64,000 nt of DNA from contig NZ_SHKR01000017.1 in the NCBI RefSeq assembly GCF_004217145.1, forward strand, positions 434,001-498,000. Direction: 5' to 3'. The notes beneath the pieces are model-generated. The model made no database searches and was not told where the DNA came from. It worked only from the letters and a program-made list of their open reading frames with translations. The translations under genes were made by a program, and so were the position numbers. This document shows positions 43,375 to 51,434 of this stretch, piece by piece; position 1 is the first letter of the stretch, and each line of letters starts with the position of its first letter. This DNA is from Kribbella rubisoli (GTDB lineage Bacteria; Actinomycetota; Actinomycetes; Propionibacteriales; Kribbellaceae).

Positions 43375-45228
43375 TCAGGCGTTGAGGAATTGGGACGGTT
43401 TGAGGGCGCGGGTGACGATGCGGAGTTCGCCGATGTTGCCGGCGAAGCCCTGGTCGACTGTGTTTGCGTAGTGGCCGGCGCCGACGAGCCATGGCTTGCC
43501 GGCGGTTGCCAGCCCGTTGGACGGGGTCGCCGGGTTGCGTAGCAGCTCCGAGGAGTCGACGTACACGATGCTGTGCCGGCCGTCGTTCACGATCGCCAGG
43601 TGGAACCAGCGGCCGGCGACCATCTCGTGGCCCCAGTTGGTGAAGGTGTCGTTCTTGTCGAACGGGTACACCGCCCACTGCACCTCACGCCCACCTGAGA
43701 ACCCGAGCTTCACCGTCGGCTCGTCGGGGTCGCTGCCGGTCTTGCCCGCGTCGCGTCCGGTGCCGAGCCGCGTGAACAGACCCTCCCACGAGTGGTCCTG
43801 CCCGTCGTCGGCCAGCTTCACGAACGCCTCGATCGTGTAGCCGCCCTTGAACGTCAGCGCATTGAGCGGCGCGCTGTCGGCGGTCTGCAGGTACCCGCCG
43901 CGGGCCGGGTTCTTGTTGCCCGGGAACAGCCAGCTCGCGTGCCCCGGCTGGTCCGGGTGGAACTCGGCGCTCGCCGTCAGCGCATCGCTCGACAGCTGTT
44001 TGCGGGTGAGGTGATTGCCCTTGCCCGACTGGTCGATCACCTGATCTGTGACCGGTCCGTCGAAGCGCCAGTACGCCGCCGTACCCGGAATGACGAGCTG
44101 GGATGCCGGCCGCGCCGGGCGGACCGCTACCGGTGCGAACCCGGAGAACCGCTCGTCGAAGTCGATCGGGATGCTGAAGCGGTTGATGTCGTCGGTCAGC
44201 TCGATCTCGTGCTCTTCGAGTTCGTTGCGCTTGGCCGGGTCCTGGCCCATGATCCACGGCGAGATCGTCTCGACGTCGATCGTGTTCCGCGCCAGGTCGA
44301 AGTGGTACAGCCGGACCATGCCCGATCCGCCGTAGAACCGGTCCTGGTAGTTGGTGATGTGCAGGTGCACATCGTTGCCGGCCGCGTTCTTCCGCGTGAC
44401 CCGGCCGGGCGGCCAGTAGTGCCCGTTCATCGTGATGAAGATCTGGTCGTTGTTGTCGATCAGCTGGTCCCAGACGCGGTTGCCCTGGTCGCTGAAGTAG
44501 GCGGTCGGGTCGCCCGCGTCGGCGTACACGATCTCGTGCGTGGTGAGGATGACCGGCAGCTTCGGATGCTTGGCGATAACGTCGCGGGCCCAGGCGAAGC
44601 TCGCGTCCGACGGCCGCCAGTCCATTGCCAGCAGCAACCATTGCCGGCCGGCCGCGCGGAACACGTGGTACGAGTTGTACCCGTTCGCGGTCGATCCGCC
44701 GTACGTCGGCATCCAGCGGAACCGCTTCGGGTTGAACGTGTCGAGGTACGGCGATGCGCCGCGCGTGTCGTCCTTCGACCCGTCGATGTCGTGGTTGCCG
44801 GCCAGCACGGAGTACGGGAAGCGGGCCCGGTCGAGGATCTTGAAGACCGGGTCGGCCTGCGCGAACTCCGACGCGAGCGCGTTCTGCACCACGTCGCCGA
44901 GGTGCGCGATGAAGACGATGTTCTCGTCGGTCCGGTTGTCGATCAGCCAGTCGAAGGTCGCCGTCAACGGCGCGGGATCGCCCCGATCCTCATCGAACTG
45001 GTACTGCGTATCCGGCACCACCGCGAGCGTGAACCGCGGGTGCTCGGTGTCGATCCGACCAGCCGTCCTGCTGCCGCCCGGCGTAGTTGCACGGGCAGCC
45101 GCGCTCGTGCTGCCCGTCGCCGCAGCGTTCCCCGCGCTCAGGGCGCCTGAGGTGAAGACCGCACCCGCGCCGAGCGCCCCCGCCTGCAACAGTTTCCGCC
45201 TGCTCGTCCCGTCGTACCGCTCGTTCAT
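43375..45228 (-). CDS. Tat-exported metallophosphoesterase with LamG-like C-terminus
   Basis: This 617-residue protein has a Tat signal (TSRRKLLQAGALGAGA). A calcineurin-like phosphoesterase domain follows (about 65-300): the VVPDTQYQ, HLGDVVQN, LAGNHDIDG and TTHEIVY metal motifs and a GHYWPPGR. A concanavalin/LamG-type domain closes the protein (about 400-610: WRFDG, YTIEAFVKL, LGFSGGREVQWAVY). It could cleave phosphodiesters or nucleotides outside the cell while binding a glycan; this is inferred from domain combination. Confidence 0.9.
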   Translation of the reverse strand: MNERYDGTSRRKLLQAGALGAGAVFTSGALSAGNAAATGSTSAAARATTPGGSRTAGRIDTEHPRFTLAVVPDTQYQFDEDRGDPAPLTATFDWLIDNRTDENIVFIAHLGDVVQNALASEFAQADPVFKILDRARFPYSVLAGNHDIDGSKDDTRGASPYLDTFNPKRFRWMPTYGGSTANGYNSYHVFRAAGRQWLLLAMDWRPSDASFAWARDVIAKHPKLPVILTTHEIVYADAGDPTAYFSDQGNRVWDQLIDNNDQIFITMNGHYWPPGRVTRKNAAGNDVHLHITNYQDRFYGGSGMVRLYHFDLARNTIDVETISPWIMGQDPAKRNELEEHEIELTDDINRFSIPIDFDERFSGFAPVAVRPARPASQLVIPGTAAYWRFDGPVTDQVIDQSGKGNHLTRKQLSSDALTASAEFHPDQPGHASWLFPGNKNPARGGYLQTADSAPLNALTFKGGYTIEAFVKLADDGQDHSWEGLFTRLGTGRDAGKTGSDPDEPTVKLGFSGGREVQWAVYPFDKNDTFTNWGHEMVAGRWFHLAIVNDGRHSIVYVDSSELLRNPATPSNGLATAGKPWLVGAGHYANTVDQGFAGNIGELRIVTRALKPSQFLNA

Positions 45229-45298
45229 TGCCCCACGCTCCCAAGCTCGCTGACACCGCAGCGAACACTAGGGCGAAGTGAGGCTAACAACGGTGAAC

Positions 45299-45754
45299 TC
45301 AGGCGAAACCCTGGGCGATCACCGCAGGAAGCCCACGCCCGTCCGCCACCGCCGCCAGCACCCGCGCCTCGTGCGGCACCAATGGCTCGGGCAGCTTGTC
45401 CAGCGAGTACCACTCCAGTCCCGCAGCCTTCTCCGGCTCCATCAACCGCGGCTCGCCCGACCACTTCGACGCCATGAAGAAGAAGTCCACCCGCTCATCG
45501 ATCGGGTCCCCGTTCCCACCCGTCCGATGCATAGCCGTCACCGGCACCAGATCCGCCGGCTCGACGTCGATCCCCACCTCTTCCTTCAACTCCCGCACCG
45601 CAGCCGCGATCGCCGACTCGCCTTGCTCCACATGCCCCGCCGGCACCGCCCAGTACCCGTCCATATATCCGGTATTGGCCCGCAGCAACAACAACACCTC
45701 ATCCCCCCGCCGCACCACCACATAAGCCGCCGGCACCACCCGAAACCGATCCAT
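45299..45754 (-). CDS. Nudix hydrolase
   Basis: This 151-residue protein contains a complete Nudix box: GHVEQGESAIAAA then VRELKEEVGID, matching G-x5-E-x7-REL-x-EE-x-GI. The N-terminal strand is VPAAYVVVRRGDEVLLLLRA. Nudix enzymes remove nucleoside diphosphate derivatives; the specific substrate is not evident. It stands alone between the phosphoesterase and a GNAT gene. Confidence 0.92.
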   Translation of the reverse strand: MDRFRVVPAAYVVVRRGDEVLLLLRANTGYMDGYWAVPAGHVEQGESAIAAAVRELKEEVGIDVEPADLVPVTAMHRTGGNGDPIDERVDFFFMASKWSGEPRLMEPEKAAGLEWYSLDKLPEPLVPHEARVLAAVADGRGLPAVIAQGFA

Positions 45755-45796
45755 GCCAGCACCCTAGACAACCCGACCGACAGTGGGACGTGAAGG

Positions 45797-46393
45797 TCAG
45801 GCGGCGGGGACTGTCTTGGTCATGACGGTGTGGTTTTTGCCTTTGGGGCGGAGGTAGGTGAAGCCGGCGTGTTCGAAGAGGGAGCGGGTGCCGTTGTAGA
45901 GGAAGGAGGCGGTGATCTTCTTGCCGGCGGTGTCTTGCGGATAGGCCTCGACGACTCCGCCGCCGGACTTCGCGATCAGGTCCAGGGCGCCTTGGAGGGC
46001 CAGGGCTGAGACGCCTTGGCGGCGGTAGTTGCGGTCGGTGAAGAAGCAGGTCAGGCGGTAGTCCGGCGGGCGGTCCATGCCGGCCTCGTAGTCCTTGCGG
46101 TGGTTGATGTTCGGCAGCTCGACCGGCGGCCCGTACTCGAGCCAGCACACCGCGAGCTCACCGTCGAACACGAGCGCCGCATGCGCGCGCCCCTCCATCA
46201 CCAGGCGGTGCTTGAGTTCGCGGTTGCTGTCCGCGTCGAACGTCTTCTCTTCGTGCATGGTGTGGAAATAGGTGCACCAGCACCCGCCCCACACTCCGTT
46301 GTGGCGTTCGGCCAGCGCCGCGAACGCATCCCACGTCTCAGGCCCGAGAGCCCGGACCGTCAACTGCTCAACGTCCACCTTGACCTTGACCAT
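45797..46393 (-). CDS. GNAT family acetyltransferase
   Basis: This 198-residue protein fits a GNAT subgroup with the GGCWCTYFHT motif near the N-terminus, a RLTCFFTDRNYRRQGVSALAL CoA region and LFEHAGFTYLRPKG at the end. The substrate is unknown. I chose the ATG at MVKVKVDVEQL; a further ATG 30 codons upstream reaches towards the terminator at 46471-46504 and lacks family sequence. Confidence 0.83.
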   Translation of the reverse strand: MVKVKVDVEQLTVRALGPETWDAFAALAERHNGVWGGCWCTYFHTMHEEKTFDADSNRELKHRLVMEGRAHAALVFDGELAVCWLEYGPPVELPNINHRKDYEAGMDRPPDYRLTCFFTDRNYRRQGVSALALQGALDLIAKSGGGVVEAYPQDTAGKKITASFLYNGTRSLFEHAGFTYLRPKGKNHTVMTKTVPAA

Positions 46394-46470
46394 GCCCTGA
46401 GAGTACGACGCTATCCGGACAATCTGCGTCCGGAAGTCAAATGACGTGGGCCGCAGGTGTGTAGGCATGG

Positions 46471-46504
46471 CGAAGGGCCGCAAGCGGGTGCTTGCGGCCC
46501 TTCG
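46471..46504 (-). terminator. Terminator of the Rv0909-like gene
   Basis: CGAAGGGCCGCAAGC and its perfect inverse form a 15-bp stem with loop GGGT, six bases beyond the stop of the small antitoxin-like gene on the minus strand. Confidence 0.85.
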
Positions 46505-46509
46505 GGGGA

Positions 46510-46749
46510 TCAGGCGTTCGGCTTGTCCGGGATGTCGTCGTTCTGGCCGTCCAGGTTGTCCAACCCTTCCTTGGCCTTCTCGACGCCCGTGTCGATCTTG
46601 TCGCCGTACTTGCCGCCCGTCTTCTCGTCGACGAAGTCGCCGGCCTTGTCCAGACCTTCACCGACCTTGTCGCCGTGCTCGTTGACCAGGTCAGTGGCCT
46701 TGTCCTTCAGGTCCTCGGCCTTGCCCTTGAACTTGTCGAAGATGCCCAT
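46510..46749 (-). CDS. Rv0909/MT0933-type small antitoxin-like protein
   Basis: This 79-residue charged, helical protein begins MGIFDKFKGKAEDLKDKATD and continues with GEGLDKAGDFVDEKTGGKYG, a pattern of the MT0933/Rv0909 family annotated as antitoxin and resembling CsbD/LEA proteins. The usual partner (a polyketide cyclase-like protein) is not adjacent, so it is an orphan here. The chosen ATG has GGAG eight bases upstream; a second ATG lies five codons earlier. The antitoxin role is weakly founded. Confidence 0.82.
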   Translation of the reverse strand: MGIFDKFKGKAEDLKDKATDLVNEHGDKVGEGLDKAGDFVDEKTGGKYGDKIDTGVEKAKEGLDNLDGQNDDIPDKPNA

Positions 46750-46883
46750 CTCGGGGGCTCCCATTCCTGCGTAGTTGAGTGCTTACAGACAGCTAGCGGT
46801 GATCTTCGCACCTGCAACACCGGATCTGTGGGATCTCCGCGAGCGCCATGCTGACGCGCGTCGAACGGGTGTCAGGCAACCGC

Positions 46884-47108
46884 TCAGACGCCGTCGCCCG
46901 ACGGTTCCGACTCTACGTCGCCGCCGCTGTCTTCACTCTCGTCACCGGTGGATTCGACATCGCCACCGCTGAACTCGACGTCGCCGCCGCTCTTCTTCGC
47001 CTCGACATCGCCGCCGCTGCGCTTCGCGGCCGCCAGGTCGTCGACTTCTTCCCCCAGGCCGAGCGCGTCCTTGGCCGCGTCCGACTCTTCCTCGAAACCG
47101 TTCGTCAC
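46884..47108 (-). CDS. 74-residue acidic protein with SGGDVE repeats
   Basis: I do not recognise this family. A GTG with GGGAGGA six bases upstream gives a strong start. Residues 5-30 form a charged helix-prone part (FEEESDAAKDALGLGEEVDD); from 31 on, SGGDVE occurs at 31, 40, 47 and 61, with related STGDES and PSGDGV. There are no Cys, no signal and no membrane segment. Helical leader plus repeated short core resembles RiPP precursors, but no modifying enzyme adjoins. It may be co-transcribed with the Rv0909-like gene 134 bases downstream. Confidence 0.72.
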   Translation of the reverse strand: MTNGFEEESDAAKDALGLGEEVDDLAAAKRSGGDVEAKKSGGDVEFSGGDVESTGDESEDSGGDVESEPSGDGV

Positions 47109-47263
47109 GTGTGTTCCTCCCGTAGAAATGTTTCCAACTCTCCGTGTTCTTACCGAAGATTCCGGGTCATCCACAAGGCAGGTCCATACCTCTTGGCCAA
47201 GTCTTCGTAGGGCCGACCGGGGTGGTGGGGCGGGGAAGGAATCTGCACTGCCAGACTGGACCG

Positions 47264-48226
47264 ATGTCCGATCCACTCGTCGTCGCGGTCGTCGGCCCCA
47301 CCGCGGCCGGGAAGTCCGACCTGGCCGTCGCGCTGTCCGAGCACCTGGACGGCGAGGTCGTGAACGCGGACGCCATGCAGGTGTACCGCGGCATGGACAT
47401 CGGTACGGCGAAGATCAGCGCCGCCGAGCGCGCCGGCGTGCCGCACCACCTGCTCGACATCCTCGACGTCACCGAGACCGCGACCGTCGCCGAGTTCCAG
47501 CAACTGGCCCGAACCGCCATCGACGACTGCATCGACCGCCGGCGCACACCGGTCCTGGCCGGCGGATCGGCCCTCTACATTCGCGCGATCCTGGACGACT
47601 TCGTCTTCCCCGGCACCGACCCGGTCGTGCGCGCCCGCCTCGAGGCTGAGCTCGAAGCGCACGGCTCCGGCGTACTGCACAGCAGGTTGCAGGCGATCGA
47701 CCCGAAGGCCGCCGAGCAGATCCTGCCGAGCAACGGCCGGCGGATCGTTCGCGCGCTCGAGGTCGTCGAGATCACCGGCGGCCCGTACGTCGCCACGCTG
47801 CCTGAGCACCGCTATGTGTATCCGGGCGCGATCCAGCTGGGTCTCGACGTACCGCGCCCCGAACTGGACGCGCGGATCGACCTCCGGGTGGACCGGATGT
47901 TCGACGCGGGTTTTGTCGCCGAGGTGCGAGGACTGCTGGACAAGGGTTTGATTGAGGGGAAGACGGCCAACCGCGCACTCGGGTACTCGCAGGTGATCGC
48001 GTTGCTGAACGGTGAGATCGACGAAACGCAGGCCCGGGAGCGGACCGCCCAGGCCACGCGCCGGTTCGCGCGCCGGCAGGACTCGTGGTTCCGTAAGGAC
48101 CAACGCATTACTTGGCTGCAGTACGACGACCCCGACCTGGTGGAGAAGGCAATTCGAGTGATAGCCCAAGGCAACCGCAGGGGGACCGGCGGCGTAGTCG
48201 GGGTGGAATCGAATGCGAGGGGGTGA
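47264..48226 (+). CDS. miaA: tRNA dimethylallyltransferase
   Basis: MiaA (320 residues) adds dimethylallyl to N6 of A37 in tRNAs reading UNN codons; MiaB then methylthiolates it. The P-loop is VGPTAAGKSDLA, followed by VNADAMQVYRGMDIGTAK, LAGGSALYIRAILD, NGRRIVRALEV and the C-terminal RRFARRQDSWFRKD. I chose the ATG at MSDPLVVAVVG. The sigma factor gene overlaps its last 14 bases. Confidence 0.95.
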   Translation: MSDPLVVAVVGPTAAGKSDLAVALSEHLDGEVVNADAMQVYRGMDIGTAKISAAERAGVPHHLLDILDVTETATVAEFQQLARTAIDDCIDRRRTPVLAGGSALYIRAILDDFVFPGTDPVVRARLEAELEAHGSGVLHSRLQAIDPKAAEQILPSNGRRIVRALEVVEITGGPYVATLPEHRYVYPGAIQLGLDVPRPELDARIDLRVDRMFDAGFVAEVRGLLDKGLIEGKTANRALGYSQVIALLNGEIDETQARERTAQATRRFARRQDSWFRKDQRITWLQYDDPDLVEKAIRVIAQGNRRGTGGVVGVESNARG

Positions 48227-48728
48227 CCGTGAGGCCGAGTTCCGTGAGTACCTGCTCGCGGACCGCACCAGGCTGATGAGAACGGCGTTGCTGCTCACCG
48301 CGGGTGATGTGCACACCGCTGAAGATCTGGTCCAGACCGCCTGCACGCGGGTTTACGTGCACTGGCACCGGATCAAGCACGAAGGCGCGGGCCCGTATGC
48401 ACACCGCATCCTGGTCAACGCCTTCCTGGACGAGCGCCGCCGCGCCGGCCGCCACCCCGAGGTGGTGACCGCGGAGACGCTCGAGCCGCGCCTGACCGAC
48501 GTACCTGATCAAGCCGACACCCTCGCCATCCGGGACGCGTTGCTGGACCTCGCGCCGCGGCAGCGGGCGGTGCTGGTGCTGCGGTACTTCCAGGATCTCG
48601 ATGTCGCGACCTGCGCCCGGATCCTGGAGTGCACCGAGGGCACGGTGAAGAGCCAGACGGCGAAGGCGCTGAAGCGGTTGAAGGACCTGATGACGGAAGA
48701 GACGGATCGTACGACGGGGAGTGGCTGA
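48213..48728 (+). CDS. SigE-family ECF sigma factor
   Basis: This 171-residue sigma-70-family protein has region 2 (RTALLLTAGDVHTAEDLVQTACTRVY) and region 4 (LPRQRAVLVLRYFQDLDVA-like stretch and ILECTEGTVKSQTAKALKRL). It is of the SigE type common in actinobacteria. It is followed nine bases later by a single-pass membrane protein that may act as its sensor or anti-sigma partner. Confidence 0.9.
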   Translation: MRGGDREAEFREYLLADRTRLMRTALLLTAGDVHTAEDLVQTACTRVYVHWHRIKHEGAGPYAHRILVNAFLDERRRAGRHPEVVTAETLEPRLTDVPDQADTLAIRDALLDLAPRQRAVLVLRYFQDLDVATCARILECTEGTVKSQTAKALKRLKDLMTEETDRTTGSG

Positions 48729-48736
48729 GAACACCG

Positions 48737-49420
48737 ATGGACGACGTGAAGAGACTGTTGGAGGGGTTCGCGGATCGCGCGGCCGATGCGCTGCCGGATG
48801 CTGACATCGAGGCCGATGTCACCCGGGGCCGCCGCGCGCTGCGCCGGATCAAGCGCCGGCGTCGCGTCACCGGGGTGTTGTGCGTCGCCGCCGTATCGGC
48901 CCTCGCGCTCGCGATCGGCAACCAGGTGAAGTGGTGGGGGAACACCACTGAAGTCGCCGGCGGCACGAGCGAGCCGGAAAAGACCGCCGCGAGCCCCGCG
49001 ACGGCCGAGGCGGCCAAACCGTCGAGCGCCGAGACGATGTCGATGTTCGGGGCGTCCGTCGTCGAGTTGGTCGCCAACAACCAGCCGTGGAGCACGATCG
49101 ATTGCACGCTGACGCCGAAGGGCTGGACCGCGGAGACCCCGATCGCCGCCAACCGCGTCGTACTCTCCCAGCCGGCGATGCGTACGGCGGACGCCGCCGC
49201 GAAGGTGGTTGTCCAAGCGGCCCCGGACGCTCGTGGCCTGTCCGCGGTCCGGGTCACCGACGGCAGCGGCAAGACCTTCCACATCGGCACTCTCGACGGC
49301 CGCCTGGCCGGGCAGGTGAAGCTGTCCGACCAATGGCTGCTGGTCGAGCTTCCGGTGGGCACTGTCGAGTGGCCGGACGACGTACTGCGCCGCTTCATGG
49401 ACTCCTGCACAGTGAACTAG
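48737..49420 (+). CDS. Single-pass membrane protein, likely partner of the sigma factor
   Basis: This 227-residue protein is not of a family I can name. An N-terminal cytosolic part (MDDVKRLLEGFADRAADALP, Arg-rich RRALRRIKRRRR) precedes a membrane helix (about 40-58, VTGVLCVAAVSALALAIG) and an external domain of about 165 residues. Position behind the sigma gene and topology suggest an anti-sigma or signal-sensing role. No zinc-binding HxxxCxxC motif is seen. Confidence 0.72.
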   Translation: MDDVKRLLEGFADRAADALPDADIEADVTRGRRALRRIKRRRRVTGVLCVAAVSALALAIGNQVKWWGNTTEVAGGTSEPEKTAASPATAEAAKPSSAETMSMFGASVVELVANNQPWSTIDCTLTPKGWTAETPIAANRVVLSQPAMRTADAAAKVVVQAAPDARGLSAVRVTDGSGKTFHIGTLDGRLAGQVKLSDQWLLVELPVGTVEWPDDVLRRFMDSCTVN

Positions 49421-49490
49421 CACTGGCGCGATCGCCGTCGGTGAGATAGCAAGGGCATGTCCCTGTCACCGACGCCCCGCGGGAGTACTG

Positions 49491-51320
49491 GTGAAGAAGC
49501 TGGTCGCATCGCTGTCTGCAGGTGCCCTTGTCCTGGCTGGTCTGAGTTCGAGCGCCGCTGCTGGTCCGCCTCAACCGCCGGTGAAGACCCCGACCGCGAT
49601 CGGATTCGGGGGAGCGGTGTCCTCGGTCGACGCGGACGCGACCGCCGCCGGTCTCGGCGTACTGCGGCGCGGCGGCAACGCGGTCGACGCAGCCGTCGCG
49701 ACCGCGGCCGCCCTCGGCGTGACCGAGCCGTACTCCGCAGGCATCGGCGGTGGCGGGTACTTCGTCTACTACAACGCCAAGAGCCACAAGGTTTCCACGA
49801 TCGACGGCCGCGAGACCGCGCCCGCGACGATGCCGTCGGACGCGTTCATCGACCCTGCCACCGGCAAGCCGTACAACTTCACGCCCGAGCTCGTCACGTC
49901 CGGTGTGTCCGTCGGTATCCCCGGCACGCTGGCGACCTGGGACTCGGCCTTGCGTCAGTGGGGTTCGCTGTCGCTGGGCAACGCGCTGACCCCGGCTGCC
50001 GATCTGGCCGATCGCGGCTTCGTCGTCGACAGCACGTTCAACCTGCAGACGCAGGAGAACAAGGCCCGGTTCTCGGCGATCGTGCCGACCGCCAAGCTGT
50101 TCCTGCCCGGCGGTGACGCGCCGAAGGTCGGCACGGTGTTCAAGAACCCGGAGCTCGCCGACACCTACCGGATGCTCGGCAAGAAGGGCCTTTCGACCTT
50201 CTACGGCGGCGCTCTCGGCGCGGAGATGACCGCGGTGGTCAAGAACCCGCCGAAGACCGCGACGACCACTCTGCCGGTGATGCCGGGCTACATGACCACC
50301 GGCGACCTCAAGAAGTACAAGCCGCTGGACCGCGTCCCGACGAAGGTCCGGTACGACGGCCTGGACGTCTACGGGATGGCGCCGTCATCGTCCGGCGGCA
50401 CCACGGTCGGCGAGGCGCTCAACATCCTCCAGCCGCTGCACCTCAAGCAGCTGAGCACACCGCAGTACCTGCACAGCTACCTCGAGGCGTCCGCGCTGGC
50501 GTTCGCGGACAGGGCGGCGTACGTCGGTGATCCCGGCTTCGTGAAAGTGCCGACCAAGGAGCTCACCTCCAGCGGCTTCGGCGCCGAGCGGTCCTGCCAG
50601 ATCGACCCGGCCAAGGCGGCGGTCAAGCCGGTGCCGGCCGGATCGCCCGACGGCAAGTACCAGCACTGCGCGAAGGGTGCCGCGACGACGCAGCGGCCTG
50701 ATCCTCGGCCTGATCCTCGGCCTGATACCGAGGGCAAGTCGACAACGCACCTGGTCACGGCCGACAAGTGGGGCAACGTCGTCTCGTACACGTTGACGAT
50801 CGAGCAGACCGGTGGCAGCGGCATCACCGTTCCGGGCCGTGGCTTCATTCTGAACAATGAGCTGACCGACTTCTCCGGCGTTTACGACCCCGCCGACCCG
50901 AACCGGATCCAGCCGGGCAAGCGGCCGCGGTCGTCGATCTCGCCGACGATCGTGCTGCGCAGCGGCAAGCCGTTGCTCGCGCTCGGTTCGCCGGGTGGCT
51001 CGACCATCATCACGACCGTCCTGCAGACGCTGACGAACCGCCTCGACCGCGGCATGACCCTGCCCGAGGCGATCGCCGCACCGCGGGCGTCCCAGCGCAA
51101 CACCGCGTCGGTGACGGCTGAGCAGTCGTTCATCGACAAGTACGGCGCCGCGCTGGCGACGTACGGCCACACCTTCACGCCGGCCGGTGCTCCCGGATCC
51201 TCGGCGGCCGAGATCGGTGCGCTCGAGGGGCTGGAGTTCCTGCCCGGCGGCGCGATCCTCGCCGCCGCGGAACCGACGCGGCGCGGCGGCGGATCTGCCG
51301 GGGTCGTGTGGCCCAGATAG
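49491..51320 (+). CDS. ggt: Gamma-glutamyltransferase (secreted)
   Basis: This 609-residue N-terminal-nucleophile hydrolase cleaves or transfers gamma-glutamyl groups, for instance from glutathione. A Sec signal starts the protein (VASLSAGALVLAGLSSSAAA). The heavy-chain part has RRGGNAVDAAVATAAALG. The autoprocessing Thr is Thr418 (STTHL), followed by GRGFILNNELTDFSG and SSISPTIVL. Directly before Thr418 is a linker PDPRPDPRPDTEGKS from a 12-bp repeat. Start GTG after GGGAG. A 36-bp palindrome follows the stop. Confidence 0.93.
   Translation: MKKLVASLSAGALVLAGLSSSAAAGPPQPPVKTPTAIGFGGAVSSVDADATAAGLGVLRRGGNAVDAAVATAAALGVTEPYSAGIGGGGYFVYYNAKSHKVSTIDGRETAPATMPSDAFIDPATGKPYNFTPELVTSGVSVGIPGTLATWDSALRQWGSLSLGNALTPAADLADRGFVVDSTFNLQTQENKARFSAIVPTAKLFLPGGDAPKVGTVFKNPELADTYRMLGKKGLSTFYGGALGAEMTAVVKNPPKTATTTLPVMPGYMTTGDLKKYKPLDRVPTKVRYDGLDVYGMAPSSSGGTTVGEALNILQPLHLKQLSTPQYLHSYLEASALAFADRAAYVGDPGFVKVPTKELTSSGFGAERSCQIDPAKAAVKPVPAGSPDGKYQHCAKGAATTQRPDPRPDPRPDTEGKSTTHLVTADKWGNVVSYTLTIEQTGGSGITVPGRGFILNNELTDFSGVYDPADPNRIQPGKRPRSSISPTIVLRSGKPLLALGSPGGSTIITTVLQTLTNRLDRGMTLPEAIAAPRASQRNTASVTAEQSFIDKYGAALATYGHTFTPAGAPGSSAAEIGALEGLEFLPGGAILAAAEPTRRGGGSAGVVWPR
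50694..50729 (+). repeat. 12-bp tandem repeat within ggt
   Basis: CGGCCTGATCCT is present twice and once more as CGGCCTGATACC, encoding the RPDP-RPDP-RPDT linker just ahead of the autocleavage Thr. Period 12 preserves the frame. Confidence 0.9.
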
Positions 51321-51328
51321 CCATGCAG

Positions 51329-51364
51329 GCCCCAACGCGAGTGGATATCCACTCGCGTTGGGGC
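51329..51364 (+). terminator. 36-bp perfect palindrome after ggt
   Basis: GCCCCAACGCGAGTGGAT is followed immediately by its exact inverse, with TTCTCT downstream. It lies eight bases after the ggt stop and probably ends that transcript. A GGATATCC word as in its centre recurs at about 51403. Confidence 0.8.
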
Positions 51365-51434
51365 TTCTCTGCTGATGTGCGAGCGGAGAACCCACAACAG
51401 CAGGGGATATCCAGCTGACCACTGAGGTGCGGCA

